Notes: generated by a model from the sequence alone, not told the origin. A stretch of 64,000 nucleotides of DNA from Bacteroidota bacterium (GCA_023412195.1 JAEYNZ010000060.1:62001-126000), one strand, 5' to 3'; shown: positions 34,873-44,503, counted from the stretch's first letter. Numbers and translations are program-made.

Positions 34873-34901
34873 AAGAGGCTTCCTGCCCAGGATAACCTCT
34901 T
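34873..34901 (-). terminator. Terminator of the DEAD-box helicase gene
   Basis: Minus-strand AAGAGG ... AGGA-GGGC-TCCT-type inner pairing ... CCTCTTTTTTT: stem 34873-34878 with 34896-34901, inner stem 34881-34884 with 34889-34892, followed by a run of T. It is 26 bases after the stop codon. Confidence 0.78.
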
Positions 34902-34926
34902 CTCAAAATATTTTCTTAAATAATGA

Positions 34927-36591
34927 TTATTTTGCCTTGGCTATATCTACCCCAAAACGTTTCCCGTTGTATTTGGCATTTTGGAATGCATTCAGCACTT
35001 GTTTTTCAAAACGGCGGTCAACTTCAAAAAATGAAAAGCTTTTCATTACTTCAATGTCGCCTATCTCCACATTTTTATTTGGAAGGTGCTGGTTTACCAT
35101 ATCAATGATTTTTCTTTTGTTGATACCATCCTTCTTCCCAAGATTAAAGAAGAAACGAGAGAAATCATATCCTCCTCTTTTATTGCTCTTTCTTGAGCTA
35201 TCCTGGCGTTCTGTATTTCTTCTTTTATCCTTCCTGCTGAAACTACCCGATTCAGATAATGATTCATCGACATTGATATCGGGAGCATTCTCGTAGTATT
35301 GCAAAAACCTGTTGAATTCAGTGGAAACAAAACGTTTTATAAGTTCTTCCCTTTCCAGCCACGCCAGTTTCTTGTAGATAACAGACATGAAACCTGAAAT
35401 TTCAGCTTCATTAACATCTGTATTTTCTACCCTGTCGATCAGGCTAAACAGTTGCTTTTCACAGATTTCTTTTCCCGAAGGAACTTTTTTTCTGATGAAT
35501 GACTTATTTACTTTTTTCTCCACTTCACGAAGTTTTCCCTTTTCGCGAAGGTGAATCAGTATAACAGATATTCCTTTCTTGCCTGCCCTGCCTGTCCGTC
35601 CACTCCGGTGAATATATACTTCGGGATCATCGGGAAGATTATAATTGATGACATGTGTCAGATCAGTCACATCCAGACCGCGTGCAGCAACATCAGTTGC
35701 CACCAGCATCTGAAGATGTTTGCTCCTGAATCTTGCCATCACCTGGTCGCGCTGGGCCTGCGACAGGTCGCCATGAAGAGCATCGGCATTGTATCCGTCC
35801 TGCATGAGTTTTTCTGCCACCTCTTTGGTTTCTGCACGTGTCCGGCAAAAGATGATTCCGTAAATATTTGGGTTTATGTCGGCAACCCTTTTCAGGGCAA
35901 TGTACCTGTCCTTTGCATGAATCAGGTAATAATGATGCTCCACGTTCTCCGCCCCTGTATTTCTTTCCCCAACAGTTATTTCATGAGGATTCTTCATATA
36001 CTTGCGTGAAATGGAAACAATTTCCTTTGGCATGGTTGCCGAAAAGAGCAATGTCTGCTTTTGGGCAGGCGAGGTTTCCAGAATGGCATCCAGGTCGTCT
36101 TTAAAACCCATTGACAACATTTCGTCTGCTTCGTCGAGTACAAGCCACCTGATCTCGTTAACCTTCAGCTTATTTCGCCTGATCAAATCGAGCGTTCTTC
36201 CAGGAGTGCCAACCACAATGGAAACGCCACGCTCCAACTGACTGATTTGTTTCCTGATATCAGCACCACCATAAACAACTGCAATGCTTATTTTATCAGT
36301 AAATTTAGAAAAGTTTGACAGATCATTGGCAATCTGCAATGCGAGCTCCCTGGTGGGACTCAGAATCAAAGCCTGGGTATGTTTTTTTGAAGTATTGATC
36401 TGCTGGATAATGGGTAACCCAAAAGCAGCCGTTTTACCTGTGCCTGTTTGTGCAAGCACCACCATATCGTCAGGATTGTTAAGTAAGAATGGTATTGTTT
36501 GTGTCTGGACGGGAGTGGGAACTTCAAATCCAAGTTCTTCAACAGCTTGTTGAATCTCCGGGATAAGACCCATTTCATTAAATAATATCAT
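34927..36591 (-). CDS. DEAD-box RNA helicase with DbpA-type RNA-binding domain
   Basis: A 554-residue ATP-dependent RNA helicase. Motifs in order: Q-motif (PTPVQTQTIP), motif I AQTGTGKT (about 46-53), VGTPGR, DEAD (about 152-155), SAT, and RSGRTGRAG in the second RecA domain. A basic Lys/Arg linker follows, then a C-terminal RRM-like DbpA domain (about 480-552, IGDIEVMKSFSFFEV). This build matches CsdA/DbpA-like helicases in ribosome assembly or cold adaptation. A TACCTTTG element lies 29 bases before the ATG. Confidence 0.95.
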   Translation of the reverse strand: MILFNEMGLIPEIQQAVEELGFEVPTPVQTQTIPFLLNNPDDMVVLAQTGTGKTAAFGLPIIQQINTSKKHTQALILSPTRELALQIANDLSNFSKFTDKISIAVVYGGADIRKQISQLERGVSIVVGTPGRTLDLIRRNKLKVNEIRWLVLDEADEMLSMGFKDDLDAILETSPAQKQTLLFSATMPKEIVSISRKYMKNPHEITVGERNTGAENVEHHYYLIHAKDRYIALKRVADINPNIYGIIFCRTRAETKEVAEKLMQDGYNADALHGDLSQAQRDQVMARFRSKHLQMLVATDVAARGLDVTDLTHVINYNLPDDPEVYIHRSGRTGRAGKKGISVILIHLREKGKLREVEKKVNKSFIRKKVPSGKEICEKQLFSLIDRVENTDVNEAEISGFMSVIYKKLAWLEREELIKRFVSTEFNRFLQYYENAPDINVDESLSESGSFSRKDKRRNTERQDSSRKSNKRGGYDFSRFFFNLGKKDGINKRKIIDMVNQHLPNKNVEIGDIEVMKSFSFFEVDRRFEKQVLNAFQNAKYNGKRFGVDIAKAK

Positions 36592-36619
36592 GTAAAGTAC
36601 GTCTAAAATTTTTGTGGCG

Positions 36620-36627
36620 CAAAGGTA
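36620..36627 (-). promoter_or_regulatory. -7 promoter element for the DEAD-box helicase
   Basis: Minus-strand TACCTTTG matches TAnnTTTG; it overlaps the small palindrome AAAGGTAACCTTT. Confidence 0.55.
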
Positions 36628-36768
36628 ACCTTTAAAAATGAATTTCAGGGAATTAGGGCATTTTCTTTTGCCTTTTGTTAAATTAATAGTTTAAATTTCA
36701 TTTTTTTGATGTACCCCTGCTGTTATTCTTTTTGTCAGGACATGACAAATTCAAAACATAAATTGATT

Positions 36769-36776
36769 TACCTTTG
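36769..36776 (+). promoter_or_regulatory. -7 promoter element for the outer-membrane protein gene
   Basis: TACCTTTG matches TAnnTTTG and lies 31 bases before the ATG at 36807. Confidence 0.55.
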
Positions 36777-36806
36777 TTTGTTTTTTTACAGTCAAAATAA
36801 AAACAT

Positions 36807-37631
36807 ATGAACAGAAATAAGGTAATACACAAATCTTATCTGGTATTTTTCAGGTTTGTATTGTTTTTGGCTGCAGTTACTTTTTCGCACACCCTAAAGG
36901 CACAAAATGATACAATTGTCCCGGTTGATAAGGATCCGGAAGAGTTGCTAAAAGATCTTGATCTACGAAGATTTCCCCGGTTCAATATCCGGAACGACCA
37001 ATTTTCCGGGCACTGGTCCGGATTCGATTTTGGAGTTAACCTGTTGGTGAACCCTGATTATACAGGTTATGATTTAGACTTTATGGAAAATGACATCCTG
37101 CGTTCCAATTCTGCATACATCAATTTGATTATGAAAAGCTTTGGCCTGCAGAGTAACCGGAATACAATTGGATTGGTTACCGGGCTGGGTTTGCATTTGC
37201 AAAGCTACAGGTTTCAAAAGAATCTGACACTCGAACTGCATGAGAACGGAAGAGTTGAACCACGGACCATGTTTTTTGACCACAACCAGAAGTCAAAGCT
37301 TTCAATTGTTTCATTAAATATGCCATTGCTGGCAGAATTTCAGATTCCGGTTAACAATTACAACAACAGGATATTTATCTCGGGAGGTTTATATGGTTCT
37401 TTCCGGCTGGACAGCCATACGAAAATGAAGTACCGTGCTGAGGGGAAAAAAGAAAAACTTAAAACTCCCGGGGATTACTCCCTGCGTGATTTTAAATACG
37501 GACTCATGTTCAGGACTGGTTACCGTTGGGTTAATGTTTTTGCTACCTGGGAACTGGTTCCATTATTTAAAGATAACAAGGGTCCGGAAATTACTCCTGT
37601 TACATTGGGTGTCACCTTATTAAGTTTTTAA
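36807..37631 (+). CDS. Outer-membrane beta-barrel protein (PorT/OMP_b-brl-like)
   Basis: A 274-residue secreted protein with a signal peptide (about residues 1-32, ending LKAQ). A short linker leads to barrel strands: GHWSGFDFGVNLL, NTIGLVTGLGLHLQSY, NRIFISGGLYGSFRL, KYGLMFRTGYRWVNVFATWEL and a terminal VTLGVTLLSF with C-terminal Phe. It is a paralogue of the protein at 47351 (PHWAGLEFGMN..., VTFGFSFPNI). The product is probably in the outer membrane; function unknown. It is followed 12 bases later by a creatininase-family gene, perhaps in one transcript. Confidence 0.8.
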   Translation: MNRNKVIHKSYLVFFRFVLFLAAVTFSHTLKAQNDTIVPVDKDPEELLKDLDLRRFPRFNIRNDQFSGHWSGFDFGVNLLVNPDYTGYDLDFMENDILRSNSAYINLIMKSFGLQSNRNTIGLVTGLGLHLQSYRFQKNLTLELHENGRVEPRTMFFDHNQKSKLSIVSLNMPLLAEFQIPVNNYNNRIFISGGLYGSFRLDSHTKMKYRAEGKKEKLKTPGDYSLRDFKYGLMFRTGYRWVNVFATWELVPLFKDNKGPEITPVTLGVTLLSF

Positions 37632-37642
37632 AACTATTACAT

Positions 37643-38407
37643 ATGAGACCTTACATTTTGGAAGAAACTAACTGGAAGCAGGTAAAAAGTCAGAAATATG
37701 AATTGGCAATCCTCCCCTGGGGAGCTACAGAACCACACAATTACCATCTTCCTTTCGGGACTGATTCACTGGAGACATCACGTATTGCAGCTGATGCTGC
37801 ACGTAAAGCCTGGGAAAGAGGAGCCAGGGTGATGGTTCTGCCGGTCATTCCGCTGGGAGTTCAGAATCCCGGGCAAATTTCCATGCCATTTTGCCTGCAC
37901 ACCAGGCCTTCAACCCAAATTATCATATTGGAAGACATTGTAAGAGCATTGTATAACCAGGGAATCCGGAAGCTGGTCATCATGAATGGCCATGGCGGGA
38001 ATGATTTTAAGCCTGCCATCAGGGAGGTCATGCCTCAGTTTAAAGGAATGTTCATTGCTTTAACTGAATGGTTCAGGCTGGTGCCAATGTCTGACTTTTT
38101 CGAACATGAAGGTGACCATGCCAACGAAATGGAAACCAGCATTATCATGCATTATTTTCCTGAACTGGTATTACCTCTTGAGGAGGCCGGTCCAGGTAAT
38201 TCCAAACGGTTCAAACTTGAAAGTCTGAACATCAAAACCGGATGGACACCAAGACAGTGGGATAAGGTTTCAGATGATACAGGAATCGGGAACCCTGTGC
38301 AGGCATCCCCAGAAAAGGGAGCCCGCTTTCTTGATTCAGTTACATCACGTATAGCTGATTTACTGACCGAACTGGCAGGATGTGATACTGAAGATCTGTA
38401 TCAATAA
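37643..38407 (+). CDS. Creatininase family amidohydrolase
   Basis: A 254-residue cytoplasmic metal-dependent amidase-like protein. Ligand motifs of the family are present: GATEPHNYHLPFGTD (about 28-42), NGHGGND (about 115-121) and GDHANEMETS (about 157-166). Members include creatinine amidohydrolase, formamidopyrimidine-type deformylases and mycofactocin peptidases, so the substrate is not settled. The ATG at 37643 is 12 bases after the OMP stop. Confidence 0.88.
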   Translation: MRPYILEETNWKQVKSQKYELAILPWGATEPHNYHLPFGTDSLETSRIAADAARKAWERGARVMVLPVIPLGVQNPGQISMPFCLHTRPSTQIIILEDIVRALYNQGIRKLVIMNGHGGNDFKPAIREVMPQFKGMFIALTEWFRLVPMSDFFEHEGDHANEMETSIIMHYFPELVLPLEEAGPGNSKRFKLESLNIKTGWTPRQWDKVSDDTGIGNPVQASPEKGARFLDSVTSRIADLLTELAGCDTEDLYQ

Positions 38408-38423
38408 AAAAGATACCGGGAAT

Positions 38424-38472
38424 CCAGTTTATTATTTATTAAAATAAAGTGGTGGTGTAAATAATAAACTGG
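38424..38472. repeat. Perfect 15-bp inverted repeat in intergenic space
   Basis: CCAGTTTATTATTTA (38424-38438) and TAAATAATAAACTGG (38458-38472) pair fully around a 19-base loop containing GTGGTGGTG. There is no strong T-run after it. It may terminate or stabilise the upstream transcript, or be an operator. Confidence 0.6.
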
Positions 38473-38565
38473 CTTTATATTTTCAGGAGTTATTTGGAAA
38501 AAAGCCAATAATTATCATTTCATGTATGAGTAAAGTTTCTGTTATTGTGAAAAAAAAATAATAAC

Positions 38566-39288
38566 ATGAAGCTATTACTGATTAGTAATTCTACTATGGC
38601 TGGTGAAGCCTATCTCGATTATCCAAAACATGAAATCAAAAAGTTTTTGGGCGATAAACCTTTAACAGCACTTTTTATTCCTTTTGCAGCAGTAACTTTT
38701 TCATATGATGATTATTGCTCTAAGGTGGAGGAACGATTTTCCGAAGTTGGACATCATATTGTGGGTATACATACCCTATCTGATAAAATAAAAGCTGTTG
38801 AAGAGGCAGAAGCCATTATTGTAGGTGGCGGCAATACCTGGCAACTGGTGAAGTTTCTTCGTGAATTAAGGCTCATGAACCCCATCAGGGAAAAAGTATA
38901 TAATGGTACACCTTATATTGGTTGGAGTGCAGGCGCCAATGTAGCCTGTCCTACCTTGTGCACAACCAATGACATGCCTGTTGTTGATCCAAAAGGTTTT
39001 GGATGCATCGGGCTTGTACCCTTCCAGATCAATCCCCATTATACAGATGCGACCGTCCAGGGACATGCAGGCGAAACCAGGGAGCAGCGTATTGAAGAAT
39101 TTCTTGCATTAAATCCTTATGTGTATGTTGCGGGGCTCCGTGAAGGTTCTATGCTGAAAATGGAGAATGGCAAGCTCGAACTTCTGGGAAACAGGCAGTG
39201 CCGGATTTTTAAAAAAGGACAGAAACCTGCTGAACTCTCTCCTGGCGATGAACTAAATTTTCTGATGGGGCTCAGCTGGGGTAAATAA
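38566..39288 (+). CDS. pepE: Dipeptidase E (peptidase S51)
   Basis: A 240-residue cytoplasmic serine peptidase that hydrolyses Asp-X dipeptides. The family nucleophile motif GWSAGAN is near residues 123-129, preceded by AIIVGGGNTWQL, and the catalytic His region is QINPHYTDA. Length is normal for PepE. It stands alone after a hairpin-bearing intergenic stretch. Confidence 0.9.
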   Translation: MKLLLISNSTMAGEAYLDYPKHEIKKFLGDKPLTALFIPFAAVTFSYDDYCSKVEERFSEVGHHIVGIHTLSDKIKAVEEAEAIIVGGGNTWQLVKFLRELRLMNPIREKVYNGTPYIGWSAGANVACPTLCTTNDMPVVDPKGFGCIGLVPFQINPHYTDATVQGHAGETREQRIEEFLALNPYVYVAGLREGSMLKMENGKLELLGNRQCRIFKKGQKPAELSPGDELNFLMGLSWGK

Positions 39289-39366
39289 TCATTATTTACA
39301 CATATTAATTTTTGAGGTTAATATTATCTCTTTTATTCTGTTTCATCCTGAATATGAACATTTCAC

Positions 39367-39374
39367 TAACTTTG
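39367..39374 (+). promoter_or_regulatory. -7 promoter element for the AspT-like transporter
   Basis: TAACTTTG matches TAnnTTTG and lies 22 bases before the ATG at 39397. Confidence 0.55.
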
Positions 39375-39396
39375 TAGGTGTTTAACAGGATGAAAC

Positions 39397-40983
39397 ATGG
39401 ATTTACTGTCGACCAGCTACTTTGCATTTTTTTTGATCGTTGCCCTTGGGTTTATCCTTGGCAGAATAAAAGTTTTTGGGTTATCTCTTGATGTTTCTGC
39501 AGTTATTTTTGTAGCCCTTGTTTTTGGACATTTCGGGATCATGATACCTGGTGAATTCCAGCAACTGGGACTTGTTTTGTTTATTTTCACCATTGGCATC
39601 CAGGCAGGTCCTGGTTTTTTTGAGTCTTTTAAAAAAGAAGGAAGGCAGCTGGCCGTTTTTGCAACGATATTAATACTAATAGCAGCGCTTCTTACCATTG
39701 GAGCGATTTATGCTTTTGAAATTGATAAAAACATAGCCATTGGTTTATTTACAGGTGCACTTACAAGCACGCCGGGACTAGCAGCGGCCATCGATCAAAC
39801 CGGTTCGCCTCTTGCATCAATTGGCTATGGCGTAGGTTATCCCTTTGGAGTGATTGGAGTGATCCTCTTTATCAGGTTTCTTCCCAAAATTCTTGGAATA
39901 TCATTAAAAAAGTCGGAACAGGAACATCAATCTAAAATACATGAAGAGTTTCCAGATGTAATCCCAATGAACTTCAGGGTTGAAAATGAAAATGTGTTTG
40001 GTAAATCAATCGACGAACTGGGAATACGATATATGACTAAAGCCGTGGTATCACGGGTTTTGCATGAAGGTTTGGCAGTAACTCCCAAAAAGGAGACCCG
40101 GTTATATAAAGGAGACCTGATCAGGGCTGTAGGAACAGCAGGCGCTTTAAAAAATGTTGAATTGCTTATCGGGCCACCTTCCGATCAGGAAATTCCCCTT
40201 GATCCCAATTATGATGTCAGGTCGGTGCTGGTCACCAATAAAGAAGTTGTCAATAAAACGATAGGGCAGATAAACCTGCTTCAAACATATGGTGCTACAA
40301 TAACCCGTATAAGGCGCTCTGGAATTGACATATCACCTACACCCGATTCCAGGCTGCAGTTTGGTGATAAATTGGTCGTGGCCAGTAACAAAGCCAATAT
40401 GGAAATGGTGGCAAGGGTTTTTGGTGATGATAAGAAACGCCTTTCCGATACCGATATGCTACCTGTTGCACTAGGAATCATTTTAGGTGTTATTGCAGGA
40501 AAAATTAATTTTACGATTGGAAACTTTTCTTTCAGTCCCGGACTTACAGGAGGTGTACTTATTGTTTCACTTGTCCTGAGCCGGATAGGTAAAACCGGTC
40601 CCGTTATCTGGACGATGAGCAGTTCTGCCAACCAATTGCTGCGCCAGTTGGGGCTTATCTTTTTTCTTGCATCTGTGGGTACTGATGCAGGAGCTGATAT
40701 TTTGGATACTTTTGAAAAATACGGCCTCAGGCTTTTTCTCTTTGGTGGTTTAATAACTCTGCTTCCAATGGTTATTGCTGCTTATGCAGGCAAATGGTTT
40801 TTTAAAATGAACCTGCTTTCCATGCTGGGTGCTATCAGCGGGAGCATGACTAGCACACCCGGGCTAGCTGCAGCCGATTCAATGACTGAAACAAATGCTC
40901 ACTCGATTGCATATGCAACAGTTTATCCCCTTGCAATGGTGCTTCTTATTGTAGTTGTCCAACTGATTTCTTTGTTCTTATAG
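39397..40983 (+). CDS. AspT/YidE/YbjL-family transporter
   Basis: A 528-residue inner-membrane protein with two homologous membrane halves, each containing a re-entrant-type motif: GALTSTPGLAAAID in the first (about residues 120-133) and GSMTSTPGLAAAD in the second (about 485-498). The middle ~170 residues hold two TrkA_C/RCK_C-like regulatory domains (KSIDELGIRYMTKAV..., VNKTIGQINLLQTYGATI...). The family includes the aspartate:alanine exchanger AspT; the physiological substrate here is unknown. Its stop is 2 bases from the convergent GH32 stop. Confidence 0.9.
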   Translation: MDLLSTSYFAFFLIVALGFILGRIKVFGLSLDVSAVIFVALVFGHFGIMIPGEFQQLGLVLFIFTIGIQAGPGFFESFKKEGRQLAVFATILILIAALLTIGAIYAFEIDKNIAIGLFTGALTSTPGLAAAIDQTGSPLASIGYGVGYPFGVIGVILFIRFLPKILGISLKKSEQEHQSKIHEEFPDVIPMNFRVENENVFGKSIDELGIRYMTKAVVSRVLHEGLAVTPKKETRLYKGDLIRAVGTAGALKNVELLIGPPSDQEIPLDPNYDVRSVLVTNKEVVNKTIGQINLLQTYGATITRIRRSGIDISPTPDSRLQFGDKLVVASNKANMEMVARVFGDDKKRLSDTDMLPVALGIILGVIAGKINFTIGNFSFSPGLTGGVLIVSLVLSRIGKTGPVIWTMSSSANQLLRQLGLIFFLASVGTDAGADILDTFEKYGLRLFLFGGLITLLPMVIAAYAGKWFFKMNLLSMLGAISGSMTSTPGLAAADSMTETNAHSIAYATVYPLAMVLLIVVVQLISLFL

Positions 40984-40985
40984 CT

Positions 40986-42437
40986 TCATTTTGAAGCCCA
41001 GGATGAGTTTACCTTGTAAATGTCAAGTTTATCAACAATGACTTCTCCCCCATTGCTAAACAATGTCATTCCATCAGCACCGGCATCGGGAACAAAACAA
41101 TTTGAAATAACGGTCTGTCCTCCGTTTACAAAAACTTCTATGGAAGCACGGTCAATAAGAATTTCAAGAATGATCTTATTGTCGACAGGCTCAATGGGTG
41201 TTGAATTACCCATAACAGACAGTGTACCTCTTTTTACATCATATAATAATTCGGTTCCAGTCACCTTTTTGTTATTTCTGAAATAGAATCCAAAATTACT
41301 GCACGATTTAAGGTCAAATTCGCCTTTGATATGAAAGCAATCACCTTTTACACCTTTTACAATATTCTGATTAATACCCGGTATCAGTTTCTTGTTTTCC
41401 CACTTATAATGTTTGCCATGTAACAATTCGATCTCAGAAACAGGTTTCCTCGTGACTTTATATCCAAAATTGAATTTTGTAAGTTCGAGCTCCGTAGGAA
41501 AGGTCATCTGACCATTAAACGGCATACCAGGAAAACTTCCGTCCCGCATCCATGCAATCTGTATAATCCGTCCGTCTTCTTCAGGAATATTGCTCCACGA
41601 CTGGGTGGCATAGTAATTTTTACCAAAATCACCTTTCACTTTGGCAGTTTCAGGGGTAAAATTTTCACCATCAAAATGACCGATCAGGTAACTGCCGTCG
41701 CCATCAAACAGCACCCATTTTGTTTCTTCGGGTCTGTTGGTTACCTTCATAGGAATAAGATCGGGGCATTCATAAAAGCCATATATGTGGCTTTTATATT
41801 CCCAATCTGTAAGATTTGCTGAAGTATAGAATGATATACCTTTTGATTTATCATCTTCCGATGTTTTGCGATAGAGCACCATAACATATTTTCCTGAAGG
41901 TTCATGCCATACTACCTTAGGATCCCGTGCATCATCTTTCTCATCAAACGCAATGACCGGATTCCCTTCATACTTTACCCATGTGCGGCCACGATCGGTG
42001 CTGTAGGCAATACGCTGTCCGCAGTGCTGGCTGGTATAAAATGCAACCAGGGTTTTTACTTCTCCATCCTGCTTTTCCAGAAGATTATTTTCATCCACAA
42101 TGGCCGATCCTGAAAAGGCAGTGCAGCGTTCTTTGTCTTCCGAGTTTTCATCAGGATATATAGCTACAGGCTGATGCTCCCAATGTACAAGGTCAGTGCT
42201 GATAGCATGGCCCCAATGCATATAGCCCCACTCTTTTCCCTTTGGATTGTACTGGTAAAACAAATGGTATTCTCCGTCATAATAAATAAGACCGTTGGGA
42301 TCATTATGCCAGTTCTTTTCTGGTGTGAAATGGAATTGGGGCCTGTACAGTTCATTATAATATTTTTTATCGGGTTTCGATGCAGTCAGCAGGAAAACAG
42401 AAGCCACTGCAAATAAAAAGAATACAACATTTTTCAT
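40986..42437 (-). CDS. Glycoside hydrolase family 32 (levanase/fructanase-like)
   Basis: A 483-residue exported enzyme acting on beta-fructosides. After a signal peptide (residues 1-20) the five-bladed propeller contains the nucleophile motif NDPNG (Asp46), the RDP motif near 168 and the acid/base ECPDL near 223; a C-terminal beta-sandwich follows. Exo-levanase, inulinase or invertase activity is equally possible. There is no SusCD-type transporter, fructokinase or sensor next to it, so it appears as an orphan. The ATG at 42437 follows a GTG that I consider less likely. Confidence 0.92.
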   Translation of the reverse strand: MKNVVFFLFAVASVFLLTASKPDKKYYNELYRPQFHFTPEKNWHNDPNGLIYYDGEYHLFYQYNPKGKEWGYMHWGHAISTDLVHWEHQPVAIYPDENSEDKERCTAFSGSAIVDENNLLEKQDGEVKTLVAFYTSQHCGQRIAYSTDRGRTWVKYEGNPVIAFDEKDDARDPKVVWHEPSGKYVMVLYRKTSEDDKSKGISFYTSANLTDWEYKSHIYGFYECPDLIPMKVTNRPEETKWVLFDGDGSYLIGHFDGENFTPETAKVKGDFGKNYYATQSWSNIPEEDGRIIQIAWMRDGSFPGMPFNGQMTFPTELELTKFNFGYKVTRKPVSEIELLHGKHYKWENKKLIPGINQNIVKGVKGDCFHIKGEFDLKSCSNFGFYFRNNKKVTGTELLYDVKRGTLSVMGNSTPIEPVDNKIILEILIDRASIEVFVNGGQTVISNCFVPDAGADGMTLFSNGGEVIVDKLDIYKVNSSWASK

Positions 42438-42652
42438 CACCTGATTTTTTCTTTAATGCGGGTCTATATTTAATTGGCTGCAAGATAAAAATTTCCTGGT
42501 ATTCTTTCCCTGAAATTGTAAGGAATTGAAAATTGAAAAACCCTTATTCCGTATCCCGCTACAGGATTATTAGGATAACCATGTTTTTATTGACCTATCG
42601 TGGTTTATTGTGTAAGCTCATTGTCGTATATTTATACTATAAATACAATGTT

Positions 42653-43426
42653 ATGGAATCAAAGAAGCAAAAATTCAGGCAAACGCTTGATGACCTGGTT
42701 GACAGCGGCCGGTTTATTCCTGGCATTTATAATTACTGCGATCGCTGGTGTGAACGGTGTACCCTTTCTCATAAATGTCTTACATGGGCGCATGAACAGG
42801 AAATGAAGGAAAATTGTAACGACCCGGTAACAAACGATATCGATAATGAGAAGTTCTGGGAACAAATCAGACTGTCTTTCGAGGTAACGCTTGATATGAT
42901 TTCTGAAGATGCCAGCAAAATGGGTATTAACCTTGATGAACTACCAATTGAGGAAGAACAGGAACATGTTGATACCCCGGTGGAAAAACTTGCCAATGAA
43001 TATGGCCTGATTCTGTGTAAATGGTTGGATAATAACAGTGAAAAGCTAAGGAATAAAGCTAACCAATTGCTCATGATTCACAATAATCAGGAAATTACCC
43101 GGAAATTTGCAGAAGCCCTGGAAGTTGTTCAGTGGTATTGTTTTTATATTTCGGCAAAGGTTCATCGCTCACATTTTGATCTTGACAACAGGATTCAGGA
43201 AGAAAACCCGGAAGAAGATTCCTTGTTTGACAACCGTGGTTCTGCCAAAATAGCAATTATTGCAATAAACCGTTCTATGGAAGCACTGGCTGTTCTCTAT
43301 CCTGAACTGAAGGATTATGAAGATGATATTTTAAACTTCCTTTCAATGCTTTCAAGAATCAAAAGGAGTTTGCTGACAACCTTTCCTACAGCGATGGATT
43401 TTAAAAGGCCAGGCTTTGATGATTAA
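42653..43426 (+). CDS. Hypothetical protein with N-terminal four-cysteine cluster
   Basis: A 257-residue soluble protein. Near residues 26-40 it has CDRWCERCTLSHKC, a compact cluster that could bind zinc or an iron-sulphur centre. The remainder is predicted mostly helical and acidic (LDELPIEEEQEH, ENPEEDSLFD), with LANEYGLILCKWLD and a conserved-looking IAINRSMEALAVLYPEL. I do not recognise the family. The ATG at 42653 was chosen since the upstream extension has an unrelated composition. It faces the same way as the DUF2797 gene 127 bases later. Confidence 0.7.
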   Translation: MESKKQKFRQTLDDLVDSGRFIPGIYNYCDRWCERCTLSHKCLTWAHEQEMKENCNDPVTNDIDNEKFWEQIRLSFEVTLDMISEDASKMGINLDELPIEEEQEHVDTPVEKLANEYGLILCKWLDNNSEKLRNKANQLLMIHNNQEITRKFAEALEVVQWYCFYISAKVHRSHFDLDNRIQEENPEEDSLFDNRGSAKIAIIAINRSMEALAVLYPELKDYEDDILNFLSMLSRIKRSLLTTFPTAMDFKRPGFDD

Positions 43427-43552
43427 CCTCTGAATGAAATAAAATATTTGATAAGAATTAACGTCTGAAATATGTTTCATCCTGTTTTACTTTTGATATT
43501 CATCGATTAATTATATTTTCCCCTCAAACTTTTTACTTCAGAAGAAGACATT

Positions 43553-44356
43553 ATGGTTATTGAAGGTAATATTCTGAAAATGCGTACGGTGCTGGGTTCC
43601 CCTGTGGATTATTACCTGCCAGTCGGTGAGCATGAAGTTTACATGAATTCCCTTATCGGCACCAGGATGAAGTTATCTTTTACAGGAACGATAAACTGCA
43701 TATCATGCGGTAAAAGAACCAAAAGGTCATTTAGCCAGGGATTTTGTTACCGCTGCCTGCAGACTGCACCCGAGGCTGCGGAATCAGTCATAAGACCTGC
43801 CCTGTCAAAATCTCATTATGGAATTGCCCGAAGTATGGAATGGGCAGAAAAACAGGATCTAATCGATCATATTGTATACCTGGCAGTGGCATGCGAACTT
43901 AAAGTGGGTGTAACAAGGCATACAGGAATCCCCGGAAGATGGATTGACCAGGGAGCAACTTATGCCGTTAAACTTGCTATCACTCCCAGCCGGCATATTG
44001 CAGGAGTCATGGAACTTTACCTGTCGCGGTTTATTACCGACCGTACCCATTGGCAAAGTATGCTTACCAGTCCCGGAAATGAAATCATAAATCTTTCAGA
44101 AGAAAAGCACAGAGTGTATGATTTATTGCCATCAGAACTTCAAAAATATTACTGCCACAATAATGAGGTTGTTCATATTCAATACCCAATGCTTGATTAT
44201 CCTGACAAGGTTAAAGGTTTTACATTTGACAAAGAGCCTGTCATAGAAGGTGCACTCAAAGGCATCAAGGGCCAATACCTTGTTTTCGACGAAAGCAGGG
44301 TACTGAACATCCGTAAACACAACGGGTATTACCTGCAAATTGAAACCATGGAATGA
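43553..44356 (+). CDS. DUF2797 domain-containing protein
   Basis: A 267-residue protein with the DUF2797 layout: an N-terminal beta part, a zinc-binding pair of cysteine knuckles (CISCGKRTKRSFSQGFCYRC, residues about 47-66), and the following HIVYLAVACELKVGVTRHTG segment, which resembles a GIY-YIG-like fold. Function unknown; a nucleic-acid role is plausible from the zinc knuckle and fold. It ends at a terminator. Confidence 0.85.
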   Translation: MVIEGNILKMRTVLGSPVDYYLPVGEHEVYMNSLIGTRMKLSFTGTINCISCGKRTKRSFSQGFCYRCLQTAPEAAESVIRPALSKSHYGIARSMEWAEKQDLIDHIVYLAVACELKVGVTRHTGIPGRWIDQGATYAVKLAITPSRHIAGVMELYLSRFITDRTHWQSMLTSPGNEIINLSEEKHRVYDLLPSELQKYYCHNNEVVHIQYPMLDYPDKVKGFTFDKEPVIEGALKGIKGQYLVFDESRVLNIRKHNGYYLQIETME

Positions 44357-44360
44357 TTAT

Positions 44361-44401
44361 ACAGGATGGCGTTTTACAGACTGTTAAATCATCCTGTTTT
44401 T
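44361..44401 (+). terminator. Terminator after the DUF2797 gene
   Basis: ACAGGATG (44361-44368) pairs with CATCCTGT (44390-44397) across a 21-base loop, followed by TTTT. It begins 5 bases after the stop codon. Confidence 0.7.
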
Positions 44402-44503
44402 CAGCATATCCCTGACTTATCTCTTGTTTGCCAACCATAAAAATTGTTTATTTTGCCAAAATTGATTTAACAATCCTTTCAAATCAATTAAAGGAAATAT
44501 AAC

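Noticed and set aside
35551..36009. 152-residue plus-strand frame opposite the DEAD-box helicase
   Set aside because: Antisense shadow of a helicase with all motifs intact.
44402..44503. Possible leader peptide or attenuator upstream of ilvE
   Set aside because: No short ORF rich in Leu, Ile or Val codons and no second terminator; the only hairpin belongs to the preceding gene.
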